This document shows, piece after piece, positions 13,174 through 20,578 of a stretch of 43,170 nt of DNA (the first letter of the stretch is position 1; each line of letters begins with the position of its first letter). The notes below the pieces were generated by a model. It had not been told where the DNA came from. It saw only the letters and a list, made by a program, of their open reading frames with translations, and did no database searches. The stretch covers positions 1 through 43,170 of IMG/VR virus record IMGVR_UViG_3300037193_001703. One strand, given 5' to 3'. This DNA comes from a virus. A program made the position numbers and the translations under genes.

Positions 13174-13175
13174 GC
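12989..13175. repeat. 15-bp perfect inverted repeat flanking the attP core
   Basis: GCGTTAGAAGAATCG (12989-13003) and its exact reverse complement (13161-13175) sit 37 bp before and 75 bp after the tRNA-like core. Each contains one TTCTAAC motif. They are probably binding sites for the integrase arm domain or an excisionase. Confidence 0.85.
13041..13085 (+). other. 3' half of tRNA-Pro(UGG): attP core
   Basis: 45 nt read from the anticodon loop TTTGGGA (anticodon TGG) through the variable region GTGGGTC, a T-arm with TTCGAAT loop, and acceptor strand CACCCCG plus ACCA. This is the 3' part of a bacterial proline tRNA. No D-arm or 5' acceptor strand precedes it, so it is not a functional tRNA. 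On integration it would restore the 3' half of the host gene, and it marks tRNA-Pro(UGG) as the chromosomal target. The crossover lies within this segment. Confidence 0.88.
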
Positions 13176-13190
13176 CCAGACCAGCCACGC

Positions 13191-13385
13191 ATGACCCGCG
13201 ACGCCTGGATCCGCGCCTTCGTCGACGAGCTGGAGCGCCTGCGCCCGCACCTGCGGTCCGCCTTCGGGACCAATCGGGTGGTGCTGGCGCTGGCCGCTCA
13301 GGCCTACGACGAGACCGTGCGGCCTGCCGCCGCAGCGCGCGCGGTGCACCAGCGCATGGGGCCGCCTCCGAAGGCGCCGCGCTGA
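13191..13385 (+). CDS. Small unknown protein next to attP
   Basis: A 64-residue helical, Arg/Ala-rich ORF starting 16 nt after the attP inverted repeat. Its stop shares a base with the next ATG (TGATG), linking it to the following gene. In a lysogen this gene would lie at the prophage end next to host DNA. No motif is recognised and no promoter was found, so expression may come from read-through. Confidence 0.6.
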   Translation: MTRDAWIRAFVDELERLRPHLRSAFGTNRVVLALAAQAYDETVRPAAAARAVHQRMGPPPKAPR

Positions 13386-13660
13386 TGCTGGTCGACCTGG
13401 TGGTGCTGCGCCTGGAGGGCCGGAAGCGCACGCGCGAGCAGCTGGCGGCGACGCCTCCGATGCGCGTCGAGCTGACGTTCGCCGCTGGCGTGGCCACGAT
13501 GGCGAGCACAGCCACGCCGGGCGTCACGCTGCGAAACGCCCGGCTCGTGAAGATCACCTCCGACGCGTTCGTGCTCACCGGGGAGCAGGACTACGCGCTG
13601 CCGGACCGCCAGGTGATGACGCGGCCGCAGTCGTGGTGGTGTCGGCCGGCGGTGGGGTGA
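13385..13660 (+). CDS. Small unknown protein
   Basis: A 91-residue ORF coupled to the previous one by TGATG. The central part is beta-rich (MRVELTFAAGVATMAS; VTLRNARLVKITSDAFVLTG), which suggests a small barrel-type fold, followed by a short basic tail. Not recognised. It lies between attP and the end of the late operon, where accessory genes often sit. Confidence 0.6.
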   Translation: MLVDLVVLRLEGRKRTREQLAATPPMRVELTFAAGVATMASTATPGVTLRNARLVKITSDAFVLTGEQDYALPDRQVMTRPQSWWCRPAVG

Positions 13661-13691
13661 CAGCGCGCGGCGGCGGGCGGAGAATCAAGGC

Positions 13692-13895
13692 ATGGACCAG
13701 CACCAGAGTCTCGACCTACAGCGCCAAGGCGCGAACGCGCGCGCTGCTGGTTTGGACCAACTCCACTGCCCGTTCTACGCCGCGGCTCAGATGCCCGCCG
13801 TGACTGGCGAAACAGCCGAGGCATGGGTCGCGAAGGTGGACGCCTGGACCATCGGTTGGCGCATGGAAGACGCCATGCGCGGAGGCCTGAGCTAG
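13692..13895 (+). CDS. Small RMF-like protein (weak resemblance)
   Basis: A 67-residue ORF. The pattern QGANARAAGLDQLHCPFY, a spacer, then EAWVAKVDAWTIGWRMEDA resembles ribosome modulation factor and its phage relatives (G..A...G.....CPY......W..GWR.A), but with extra residues between the CPFY and GWR parts. RMF binds 70S ribosomes and promotes hibernation; a phage version could act on translation. The resemblance is by eye only. The gene ends about 120 bp before the convergent end of the late operon. Confidence 0.5.
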   Translation: MDQHQSLDLQRQGANARAAGLDQLHCPFYAAAQMPAVTGETAEAWVAKVDAWTIGWRMEDAMRGGLS

Positions 13896-13991
13896 GGATG
13901 GCCCGCGCCGGCCGTAGCCGGCACAGTGCGTCCCGGGCCAGGGCCTGGGGCAGCCGGAGACGGCGGGCCGGACACCAAGGCGTGAGCTGGG

Positions 13992-14018
13992 CGTGATCGC
14001 CCTGGCCCACCGATCACG
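13992..14018. terminator. Possible bidirectional hairpin at the end of the late operon
   Basis: CGTGATCG (13992-13999) and CGATCACG (14011-14018) form a perfect 8-bp stem with an 11-nt loop. It covers the stop codon of the last late gene and lies between convergent transcripts. There is no T-run, so it may be a weak or factor-dependent terminator. Confidence 0.4.
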
Positions 14019-15807
14019 GACGCGCATCAAGGAACGCCTTGAACGCATCCAGAAACCGCGCACCCTCTCGCGCATACCGCATGCTGTTCCGCGCCTGAAA
14101 CATCGCTATGCCGGTCAGCTGCGCCTTGCTCAGCGCCCGCGGCACCGATCCGATCCCGCCGCTCAACCAGAACTGGCACTGCTCCTCGAAGTCCATCTCA
14201 GCGATGTGATCGGCCGAGATGATCCCCCCGCCCGACGTGTTGATCTGCGCGGTGAAGCTGGGGTACTGGAATCCGCCGCCGTCACGCACGGTCCTGCGCC
14301 CGATGTCCCAGACGGACAGCCAGGCGTCGTTGCGCGCTGGCAGCCACGGAGCCGTGGCCTTGTTCCAGTAGTCGTCGGGGTGCACGCTGCAGACAACCTG
14401 CGGCGCGATCGACTCCATGCCCTGGACGAGGAAGGCGCCATCGTTCGGGTGGTGCGCGATGACCCAGGGGTAGTGCCCCCAGGGGTCGATGATGTGCATC
14501 ACCGCGCCGACGCTGGCCACGCCCTTGCCGTTTTCCGGCATGGCCGGCGTGCCGTCGCGCAAAACGCGGTAGGTGTCCACGTTCGCCGCCCCGGTGACGC
14601 TGATGGCGATGAACGCATCCCGCTTCCCGCAGGTGCCGTTGCGGTCCACGTCCACCATCACCCATGGCTGCCCGCTGGTGCTGGGCGCGGCGCGCGCCAG
14701 CAGGTTCGGGCCGACGGCCCCGGTCGCGGGGTCGACCTCGTGCACGGTGCGACGCTTCGTCATGATGCACAAGCGGCCGTCGCTGAAGTGGCTGACCCAG
14801 AAGGCCTGGCTCAGCTGGGCCACCACGCGCTTGGCGCCCGTCGCCGCGTCGATCGCCCAGATGTCGCCGGTGACGCTGTTGGCGGCGTAGAGCTGGGCGC
14901 CCACGGCGCGCACCGAATCGACTTGGCCCAGGCCCTCACACAGCACGGTCACCGTCCAGCGGGTGGTCCGGCGGTCAATCCGAAGGATGCGGCCCCGCGG
15001 GGTTTCTGGGACGAAGAAAAGCTTGCGGTCCGGCTCGTAGAACGTGAAGTCGTTCGTCCAGGAATTGGGCTCCAGGTCGAGCTTGAATGCATCCCGGCTG
15101 GACCCGTCACGCATCGCGTAGGTGATGACCCCGTGCAGCGCGATGCCGATCCACATGGGCAGGTTCGGCGACGCATGCAGGCCCGCCTCGTCCACGCGCG
15201 TGTGCCCGTGCCATGTCGTGTACGGGCTCATGATCGACTCGCCCCGAGGCCCGGGCCGATGCACCGGCGGCAGCGTGGCGTCACGCAGGCGCGCGTTGCC
15301 GTTGCTGGGGTTGTTGCCGTTGTTGCTGTAGGCGTGGATGACCTTGCCGTCGTGGATGCGCGTGGTGCCCTCGTACAGCACGGCGTCGTGACCGTAGACG
15401 TGCTTGCGAACCATGCTGGCCGGCTCGACGCCGTTCAGCGGGCGCGCGATGGTCAGCTTGTCGTCCACGAAGACGTTCCACGGCATCGGCGCCGGCAGCT
15501 TCGCGGGGTCGATCCAGTCGCTGGGGCGGCCAGTGGCGAAGTCGAGGCTGTTCTGGTGCACGCCCTTGGCTTCCATCAGGCCGGCTGGCGGAGGCGGTGC
15601 TGGTGGCGGAGGCGGCGGCGGGCTCGGGATGGGCGCGGGAGGAGGTGGCGCGGGCGGCACAGGGGCCGGTGGCGGAGACGCTGGCGGCTCTGGAGCCGGC
15701 GGCGCTGGGGGTTGCGGCGTCGGTGCGGGCGGCGCCGGCGGCGGCTCCTCCTCGTCCGCCAGTTGGATGATGAGGGCGGCGATGGCCCGGAGAACGGCGG
15801 CGCTCAT
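14014..15807 (-). CDS. Proline-rich protein with beta-propeller-like domain, end of late operon
   Basis: A 597-residue protein, last gene of the late minus operon. It has a short hydrophobic helix (AAVLRAIAALIIQL, residues 3-16), an acidic turn, a Pro/Ala-rich linker (about 21-75) and a long domain with repeated blade-like units such as GRILRIDRRTTRWTVTVL, GDIWAIDAATGAKRVVAQL and RRTVHEVDPATGAVG, typical of NHL/YVTN-type beta-propellers. The C-terminal 100 residues are a separate region (QCQFWLSGGIGSVPRALSKA). The Pro-rich spacer suggests a tethered, exposed domain. Coming after the lysis genes, it may be a cargo or virion-associated protein. Its start overlaps the upstream stop (ATGA). The function is not known. 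Confidence 0.75.
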   Translation of the reverse strand: MSAAVLRAIAALIIQLADEEEPPPAPPAPTPQPPAPPAPEPPASPPPAPVPPAPPPPAPIPSPPPPPPPAPPPPAGLMEAKGVHQNSLDFATGRPSDWIDPAKLPAPMPWNVFVDDKLTIARPLNGVEPASMVRKHVYGHDAVLYEGTTRIHDGKVIHAYSNNGNNPSNGNARLRDATLPPVHRPGPRGESIMSPYTTWHGHTRVDEAGLHASPNLPMWIGIALHGVITYAMRDGSSRDAFKLDLEPNSWTNDFTFYEPDRKLFFVPETPRGRILRIDRRTTRWTVTVLCEGLGQVDSVRAVGAQLYAANSVTGDIWAIDAATGAKRVVAQLSQAFWVSHFSDGRLCIMTKRRTVHEVDPATGAVGPNLLARAAPSTSGQPWVMVDVDRNGTCGKRDAFIAISVTGAANVDTYRVLRDGTPAMPENGKGVASVGAVMHIIDPWGHYPWVIAHHPNDGAFLVQGMESIAPQVVCSVHPDDYWNKATAPWLPARNDAWLSVWDIGRRTVRDGGGFQYPSFTAQINTSGGGIISADHIAEMDFEEQCQFWLSGGIGSVPRALSKAQLTGIAMFQARNSMRYAREGARFLDAFKAFLDARP

Positions 15808-16103
15808 GGCGCACTCGCGGCGCGGGCAGGCCGCGCAGGTGCTGGCTCTGCGCGCACGGTGACGACGCAGTCCGGCCCGATCGACACCTCGCCGGCCGGC
15901 ACGGTGGCGCGGTCGAGTTGCACGTAGGTGACGGTGCCGCGGCCCCAGGGGCTGTTGACGATGGAGCAGCTGGCGGTGGCGCTGCGGTCGCTGGCCAGCG
16001 CCTTCAGCTGCTCCGGCGTCATCTTCGTGGGGTCAGCTGGGGTGGTGGCGGCGCAGGCAGTGAGCAGCGCCGCGGCGGCGCAGAGGGTGGTGGTCAGCTT
16101 CAT
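15804..16103 (-). CDS. Small lipoprotein of the lysis cluster
   Basis: A 99-residue protein with a signal peptide and lipobox LTAC (Cys17). The mature part carries TPADPTKMTPEQLKALASD and a beta-rich section with two cysteines (ASCSIV; PDCVVTV), ending in an Ala/Pro-rich tail. It lies directly after the endolysin (start overlaps its stop in ATGA), where an outer-membrane spanin subunit is often found. It is not nested in an Rz gene and lacks the usual Pro-rich short Rz1 form, so spanin function is only a possibility. Confidence 0.75.
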   Translation of the reverse strand: MKLTTTLCAAAALLTACAATTPADPTKMTPEQLKALASDRSATASCSIVNSPWGRGTVTYVQLDRATVPAGEVSIGPDCVVTVRAEPAPARPARAASAP

Positions 16104-16606
16104 GAGGCCTCCAGAGCGTTGAGAGCGACACGGCGAATCCAGCCCCGGCCGTACGTCGGCCAGGCATCCGCCTCGGTGAAGTGCAGGTTGCGCAGCGCGT
16201 CGTACCGGCGCAGCACGCGGTCGATGGGCATGCCGGCGATCGACATCAAGGTCTGAGGCCCGATCGAGCCATCCTCCTCGGCGCCCACCGCACGCTGCAG
16301 CATCCGCGCCGCGGTGCCGGGCCCGCTGTTCACCGCGAAGTCGAACAGCGGGAACTTCAGCTCCTCCGGCACCTGGTCGCATCCAGCCGGGGCCCAGTAC
16401 TTCGCCCGGTAGATGTCGCGCGCCCGGTCCAGCGTGATCGCCTTGATGTCGAGCGTGGGGAACGCCGCGGCGCTGATCCCGTACTTCGTGCCGCGCAGCT
16501 GGCCGACGCCAATGCGGCCGCCCGTCCAATTGCCGCGATCCTTGGGCGAGTCGTCGAACTCGCCTTCGTTGCCGATGAGGCGCGCGAAGCTGTCAACGAA
16601 GTTCAT
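16100..16606 (-). CDS. Endolysin, glycosyl hydrolase family 108
   Basis: A 168-residue muralytic enzyme. The N-terminal IGNEGEFDDSPKDRGNWTGG and GTKYGIS match GH108 endolysins, with Glu14 the likely catalytic acid. The C-terminal half (FDFAVNSGPGTAARMLQRAV and DGSIGPQTL) matches the peptidoglycan-binding part usually fused to it. There is no signal peptide, so release depends on the holin-like proteins upstream. It overlaps both neighbours by 4 nt. Confidence 0.92.
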   Translation of the reverse strand: MNFVDSFARLIGNEGEFDDSPKDRGNWTGGRIGVGQLRGTKYGISAAAFPTLDIKAITLDRARDIYRAKYWAPAGCDQVPEELKFPLFDFAVNSGPGTAARMLQRAVGAEEDGSIGPQTLMSIAGMPIDRVLRRYDALRNLHFTEADAWPTYGRGWIRRVALNALEAS

Positions 16607-16851
16607 GGCGATGTCTCCCCGCGCACCTCTTGCCCCGGCGCGTCGTCGTCGAAGTCGGGATCCGGCCCCGCCGATGGCAGCACCGGCAGCGGTGAGCCGA
16701 GCGGCACCGCCGGCGGCGGCGTGAAGAATTCCTGCATCGACCGGTGCGCGTCGCGCTGGCGCTTCAGCGAATGGATCACCAGGCCCAGCGCCTCGATCTG
16801 CACCTCGATGGCGTCGGCCAGCGCCTTGTGGTGGCGAGCTTGGTTACTCAT
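16603..16851 (-). CDS. Small unknown protein of the lysis cluster
   Basis: An 82-residue ORF: a helical N-terminal half (ADAIEVQIEALGLVIHSLKR) and a Pro/Asp-rich C-terminus. No membrane segment or signal is seen, so it is not a holin or spanin. It sits between a holin-like membrane protein and the endolysin with 4-nt overlaps at both ends, and may regulate lysis. Confidence 0.65.
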   Translation of the reverse strand: MSNQARHHKALADAIEVQIEALGLVIHSLKRQRDAHRSMQEFFTPPPAVPLGSPLPVLPSAGPDPDFDDDAPGQEVRGETSP

Positions 16852-17198
16852 GGCTGCCGCTCACTTCGGACGACATCGAGGTCGACGAAGTCGCTGGCGC
16901 GCCGCTCCGGCGTGTGCACCTTCGTGCCGCGGCCTCGCCAGACCCAGCCCATCACCACGATCACCATGCCGGCGTTGATCAGCAGCTGGGCCCGCGTCAG
17001 CGCGATGGCGTCATAGCGGTCGATGCCGTCGAAGGTGAAGAAGGCGTGCGTCGCGAACCCAACCGACAGGAGGATGAGCCCGACCTTGATCACCATGCCG
17101 TCGCGCACGCGCTGCGACAGGCAGGCCCAGCCGGTGCCGAGGGACATCAGGCAGCAGACGACGGTGTTCACGTTCGTCCAGAGGTCGTCGAAGTTCAT
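16848..17198 (-). CDS. Membrane protein, holin-like
   Basis: A 116-residue protein with about three hydrophobic segments (NTVVCCLMSLGTGWACL; VGLILLSVGFATHAFF; LLINAGMVIVVMGWVW) and a charged C-terminal tail. Size, topology and position two genes before the endolysin fit a holin or antiholin. It overlaps the preceding small membrane protein by 4 nt; the pair may be holin and antiholin, and which is which cannot be told. Confidence 0.7.
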   Translation of the reverse strand: MNFDDLWTNVNTVVCCLMSLGTGWACLSQRVRDGMVIKVGLILLSVGFATHAFFTFDGIDRYDAIALTRAQLLINAGMVIVVMGWVWRGRGTKVHTPERRASDFVDLDVVRSERQP

Positions 17199-17518
17199 GG
17201 TGGCGGTGCCTTCCGGTTGAACCAGGCCGCGATCAGCTGCCCGACGCCGCCAGCCTTGATCCAGCGCGCGGCTTCGGCAGCCACCGACAGCCCGAACATG
17301 CCGACGGCAAAGGCGGCGAACGCCTTCATGCCGGCCGGCTCGATGCGCAGCCATTCGGTCAGCGCCGGGGTGATGTAGCCGGCGCACAAGCCGCCGCACA
17401 GCACGTTGAATGCGCGCTCGCGCCAAGTGGCGCCGGGCGCGAATGCGAGGCCCACGAGCGCGCCGAGGCCGCCCGCTATCCAGGGGCTGCGCAGTACGCG
17501 GTCGGGGTCGATTTCCAT
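17195..17518 (-). CDS. Membrane protein, probable holin
   Basis: A 107-residue protein with several hydrophobic stretches (WIAGGLGALVGLAFAPGA; FNVLCGGLCAGYITPAL; AFAAFAVGMFGLSVAAEAA) and short charged ends (ARWIKAGG ... FNRKAPPP). This is the layout of a phage holin or the related membrane protein family encoded before endolysins. It opens the lysis cluster, right after the tail genes. Confidence 0.72.
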   Translation of the reverse strand: MEIDPDRVLRSPWIAGGLGALVGLAFAPGATWRERAFNVLCGGLCAGYITPALTEWLRIEPAGMKAFAAFAVGMFGLSVAAEAARWIKAGGVGQLIAAWFNRKAPPP

Positions 17519-17527
17519 CCCTTTCTC

Positions 17528-17815
17528 CTATCGTTCGATTACGAGCAAATGCAGCGTCCGGTCGTCTTCGCGGCCTTCTGTGGTCGTGACGTGGCACGTA
17601 ATGCCAAGGCGCACCGCGGACTCGCCCTCGGGGATGACTTCGCCCACGCTCATAAACGCCGTCACGACTGCCTCGTCGCGGCTGTGGCTCACGATCGTCA
17701 CGCCTGTCGGTGGCGTCAGCGAGTAGCTTGCGATTGAGTCACCCTCGACCAGCCAGTTGGTCCAATCCCAGCTGTAGTCGAGCACCGCCTGCGGGTCGTG
17801 CTTGTATGTCGGCAT
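17528..17815 (-). CDS. Small Ig-like virion protein
   Basis: A 95-residue protein opening with KHDPQAVLDYSWDWTNWLVEGDSIASY, then strands GVTIVSHSRDEAVVTAFM and HVTTTEGREDDRTLHLLV. This pattern is common to small phage Ig-fold proteins encoded near structural genes, thought to decorate heads or tails. It is read from the late operon just after the alanine-rich repeat protein. Which virion part it binds is not known. Confidence 0.7.
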   Translation of the reverse strand: MPTYKHDPQAVLDYSWDWTNWLVEGDSIASYSLTPPTGVTIVSHSRDEAVVTAFMSVGEVIPEGESAVRLGITCHVTTTEGREDDRTLHLLVIER

Positions 17816-17818
17816 GCG

Positions 17819-19564
17819 TCAATTCCTCGTAATCTGCCAGGCGCGAATCTCACCCGGCACGAGCCATGTGCGCTCCGGTGGCGCGGGCTCCAGGTCGGCG
17901 GCTGGCGACAGCGTGGCGGTCGCGGACAACCCGGCGGCTGCACCGATCGCGGAAGCGGCGAAAGACGCGCCGACCAGGATCTGCGGCGACCCCAGCCCAG
18001 CGGTGCTGCTGATGCTGGCGGCCGTGATCGCGGAGCCGCCCAGCGTGGCGCCGGAGCTGATGCCGCTGGCGGCAGCAATCGCCGAGCCGGTGGTGCTGCC
18101 AGTCAGTGCGGAAGCCGTTGAGGCGCCTGGCGCGGCCGTGATCGCCGCGCGCACCGTTGATGCGCCGGCCGCCTGGCTCGCGGCGGCCACGCCTGCCGTT
18201 GCTGTGATTGCGGCTGCAGCGCTGGCCGCTCCGATCATGGGAGAGGTCGAAGCGATGCCGGCTGCGACGCCGATCGTGGAGCCGGTGCCGGCGACACCGG
18301 TCATCGCCGATGCGGTCGACACGCCTGCGGCCGCAGAAAGGGCAGCCGTTGCGGTCGAGGCTCCCTGCGCCGCGGAGGCTGCAGAGGCGCCAGCGGCAGC
18401 AAAGAAGGCGCCGGCCGTTGTCGCCGCGCCGGCCATGGCGCTGGCCGTCGCCGCCCCGGTCGCTGCGGTGATCGCCGAGCCCGCGGCGTTGCCGCCTTCG
18501 AGCGTCTGAGCAGTCGCGACACCCGCTGCCGCAGTCAATGACGCGGCAGCGGAGGATGCGCCGCTCAGCGCTGCCGCGGTGGCGGCGCCAGAAGCTGCTG
18601 AGGCCGTAGCAACCGCGACCGCCGCGGCGGTCAATGGTGACGCTGTTGCTGCGCCAGCAGCAGCCACCAGCGCCGCAGTCGTGGCGCTCGTGCCGGCCAG
18701 CGTGCTCGCCGCCGCAGCCCCTGCACCAGCAGAGATTGCCGCGGCCGCGGTGCTCGCTCCACTCAGCGTCGCCGCCGTGCCTGCCCCTGACGCCGAGGCT
18801 ATGGCCCCAGTATCTCCCCCGCCGCCAGCGCTGACAGGCACCCAGATCCTCTGCGGTTCGAACAACGCATTCCAGGCATCCGCGAGTCCGCCGAACCGCT
18901 CGGCCACGTCGGCTGCGCTCATGCGGCGAGCGGCTACCGCGCCTGCGTGGAATCGAAAGTTCGGCGTCCCGCCATTCCAGAAGGCGGACCTGAGCAGCGC
19001 GCCGGTGTTCCGCTGAATGGATCCAGTCTGAGCCGCCGAGGCTACCTGCGCGCCATTGAGGTACAGGCGAATGTTGTTGTCGCCGTCGCCATAGGTGGCA
19101 ACCCAGACCTGAGGCCCAGCAGTCGCCACCCACTGGCCGCCGGATGTTGCTGCCGCAATGCCTGACGACCCGTTGTGAATGAAGAAGTTGAGCTGAGTGA
19201 AACTGCTGGCGCCCTCGTAAAAGCCCCAGTTGTAGGCGCCGCCCGTGGGCGCGTGCTCGCCCCACAGGAAATCGCTGTTCAGGGCGATGTTGCCGAGCTT
19301 CTCAGCGATGAGCACGGCGGTAATGCCGGTGCTTATGCCTGGCACCATTTCGCCGGTGGTGACCTGCGATCCGGCCGTAACGTTCACGCCAATGCCGGCG
19401 GGGCCTGATTCAAACTGGCGAGTGCCGGTTGCAAGACTCGCCCCGCCTGCGACGAGATCGCGCGTCGTGATGCAGGGTGCGTAGACACGCTGCCACCCGG
19501 CGCGCACCGTGGCGGCAGTGTGCGGCTGCTGCCGCCACGGGAGAAGGCGCTCGCGGACTGCCAC
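17819..19564 (-). CDS. Tail-associated LamG protein with 14 alanine-rich 22-residue repeats
   Basis: A 581-residue protein. Residues about 30-235 look like a LamG/concanavalin-type beta-sandwich (GGAYNWGFYEGAS; VWVATYGDGDNNIRLYLNGA; TPNFRFHAGAVAARRMS). A Gly-rich hinge (245-250) leads to about 14 tandem copies of a 22-residue Ala/Ser/Thr/Gly-rich unit (254-560), then a distinct C-terminal tail, APPERTWLVPGEIRAWQITR, resembling segments that end many phage structural proteins. The layout suggests a carbohydrate-binding head, a repetitive fibrous shaft and an attachment tail, so a tail fibre or side appendage is likely. Homology to named fibres is not evident. Confidence 0.75.
   Translation of the reverse strand: MAVRERLLPWRQQPHTAATVRAGWQRVYAPCITTRDLVAGGASLATGTRQFESGPAGIGVNVTAGSQVTTGEMVPGISTGITAVLIAEKLGNIALNSDFLWGEHAPTGGAYNWGFYEGASSFTQLNFFIHNGSSGIAAATSGGQWVATAGPQVWVATYGDGDNNIRLYLNGAQVASAAQTGSIQRNTGALLRSAFWNGGTPNFRFHAGAVAARRMSAADVAERFGGLADAWNALFEPQRIWVPVSAGGGGDTGAIASASGAGTAATLSGASTAAAAISAGAGAAAASTLAGTSATTAALVAAAGAATASPLTAAAVAVATASAASGAATAAALSGASSAAASLTAAAGVATAQTLEGGNAAGSAITAATGAATASAMAGAATTAGAFFAAAGASAASAAQGASTATAALSAAAGVSTASAMTGVAGTGSTIGVAAGIASTSPMIGAASAAAAITATAGVAAASQAAGASTVRAAITAAPGASTASALTGSTTGSAIAAASGISSGATLGGSAITAASISSTAGLGSPQILVGASFAASAIGAAAGLSATATLSPAADLEPAPPERTWLVPGEIRAWQITRN
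17885..18805 (-). repeat. Tandem 66-nt (22-residue) coding repeat, about 14 copies
   Basis: The encoded repeat consensus is approximately [AS][IL][TS]AxxGxATA[ST]x[LM]xGAxxxxx, with Gly at positions 7 and 16 and a hydrophobic residue at 2 and 14. Copies are degenerate at DNA level but keep the period almost exactly; one copy near the end is 21 residues. The antisense strand also stays open because of the periodic composition. Confidence 0.8.
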
Positions 19565-19573
19565 GGCCTATGC

Positions 19574-19963
19574 TCAATAGACGAAGCTGTCGCCAGTGCA
19601 CTCGACGGTGACGCTCTGCCCCGTATTGCCGACGAACTCGATTTGGACGTAGGCGATCTCTGGCCCGAAGCGGTAAGTCCCGCGCGTGATCAGGCTGGCC
19701 AGCGTGCCGCCGCCCTGTTCGAAGACCTGCTTCCAGTCGTCATCGCCAGTGCCTTCGGCCGCGGCCCCTGGCATGCTGGCTTGCTTGCGGGCCACCATGA
19801 CGCGTGCGAGGCACTGCAGGGTTGGCCCGGTCCCGCCGTTGGTCATGCGCCAGCGGATTTCGCCCCCATCAGCAGCCGAGACATCGAAGCGCCCGCGCGT
19901 CGTGCTGCCGGCAGTGTTGGCCGCACTCGAAACGAGCACGGCAGCGGTCATAGTCTTGGCCAT
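19574..19963 (-). CDS. Putative tail-tip structural protein
   Basis: A 129-residue protein, beta-rich and Gly/Thr-rich (SSAANTAGSTTRGRFDVSA; ITRGTYRFGPEIAYVQIEFV), not recognised. It lies in the late operon between two tail genes with 8-9 nt spacing. Composition and place suggest a small virion protein such as a baseplate or fibre-associated subunit. Confidence 0.65.
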   Translation of the reverse strand: MAKTMTAAVLVSSAANTAGSTTRGRFDVSAADGGEIRWRMTNGGTGPTLQCLARVMVARKQASMPGAAAEGTGDDDWKQVFEQGGGTLASLITRGTYRFGPEIAYVQIEFVGNTGQSVTVECTGDSFVY

Positions 19964-19971
19964 GGCCTACC

Positions 19972-20574
19972 TCACGCGGTCCAGATGGACCCGTCGTCAC
20001 GAAAGATCAGCACCGCGGCGTCGTGGTCCGTAACCTCGCCCTCGAACGTCATCGCGCGAGCCGTGACGCCGCCGGTCGTATCGCTGCCTTGAGCAGCGGC
20101 GGCAAGCATCACCTCAGCCCGCGTGCCAGGTCGCACGCACTTGTTCAGCACGTTCACGCCTGATGCGCCGCCGGGCTGCATCGCTGCCCCATCGGCGCCG
20201 GTCGGCACCTGAATCACTGCGTCGCGAAGCGAGCTGCGCACGGTGACCGGCCGGCAATCCAGGTGCTGGCGCGAAAGCACGAAGTTCTGAAGCACCATGA
20301 GTTTCGTCTGCGCGTACAGGGCGCGAGCGTTCAGGCGCAGCAGTGAGTCCGTGGCTGCATTGGTCTGCAGGACCTGGTCGTTTGGCGTGTAGCGCGACTG
20401 ATCCACCGCGTCGAGGATCTCGACTGTGGGGACGTCGGTACGCCAGACATTGGCGCCGCTTTCTCCGTTCAGATACGCCCGCAGGCCACTCGCACCGTCC
20501 GCAACGAAGAATGCCGCGGCAGCGGGAGTGGCGAGGCAAATGGCGCGAAGCGCCGTGATCTGGGTGGGTGTCAT
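19972..20574 (-). CDS. Putative tail protein
   Basis: A 200-residue protein of unknown family. The N-terminal part (TPTQITALRAICLATPAAAA; ADGASGLRAYLNGESGANVW) recalls small phage proteins found with tail-fibre genes. It has alternating strands and an acidic C-terminus. It sits 4 nt after the preceding tail gene. A role in the tail tip is inferred from location only. Confidence 0.65.
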   Translation of the reverse strand: MTPTQITALRAICLATPAAAAFFVADGASGLRAYLNGESGANVWRTDVPTVEILDAVDQSRYTPNDQVLQTNAATDSLLRLNARALYAQTKLMVLQNFVLSRQHLDCRPVTVRSSLRDAVIQVPTGADGAAMQPGGASGVNVLNKCVRPGTRAEVMLAAAAQGSDTTGGVTARAMTFEGEVTDHDAAVLIFRDDGSIWTA

Positions 20575-20578
20575 GGGC

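Noticed and set aside
17802-18509. A + strand Ala/Pro-rich open frame with repeats
   Set aside because: It is the mirror of the 22-residue repeat array of the minus-strand tail protein.
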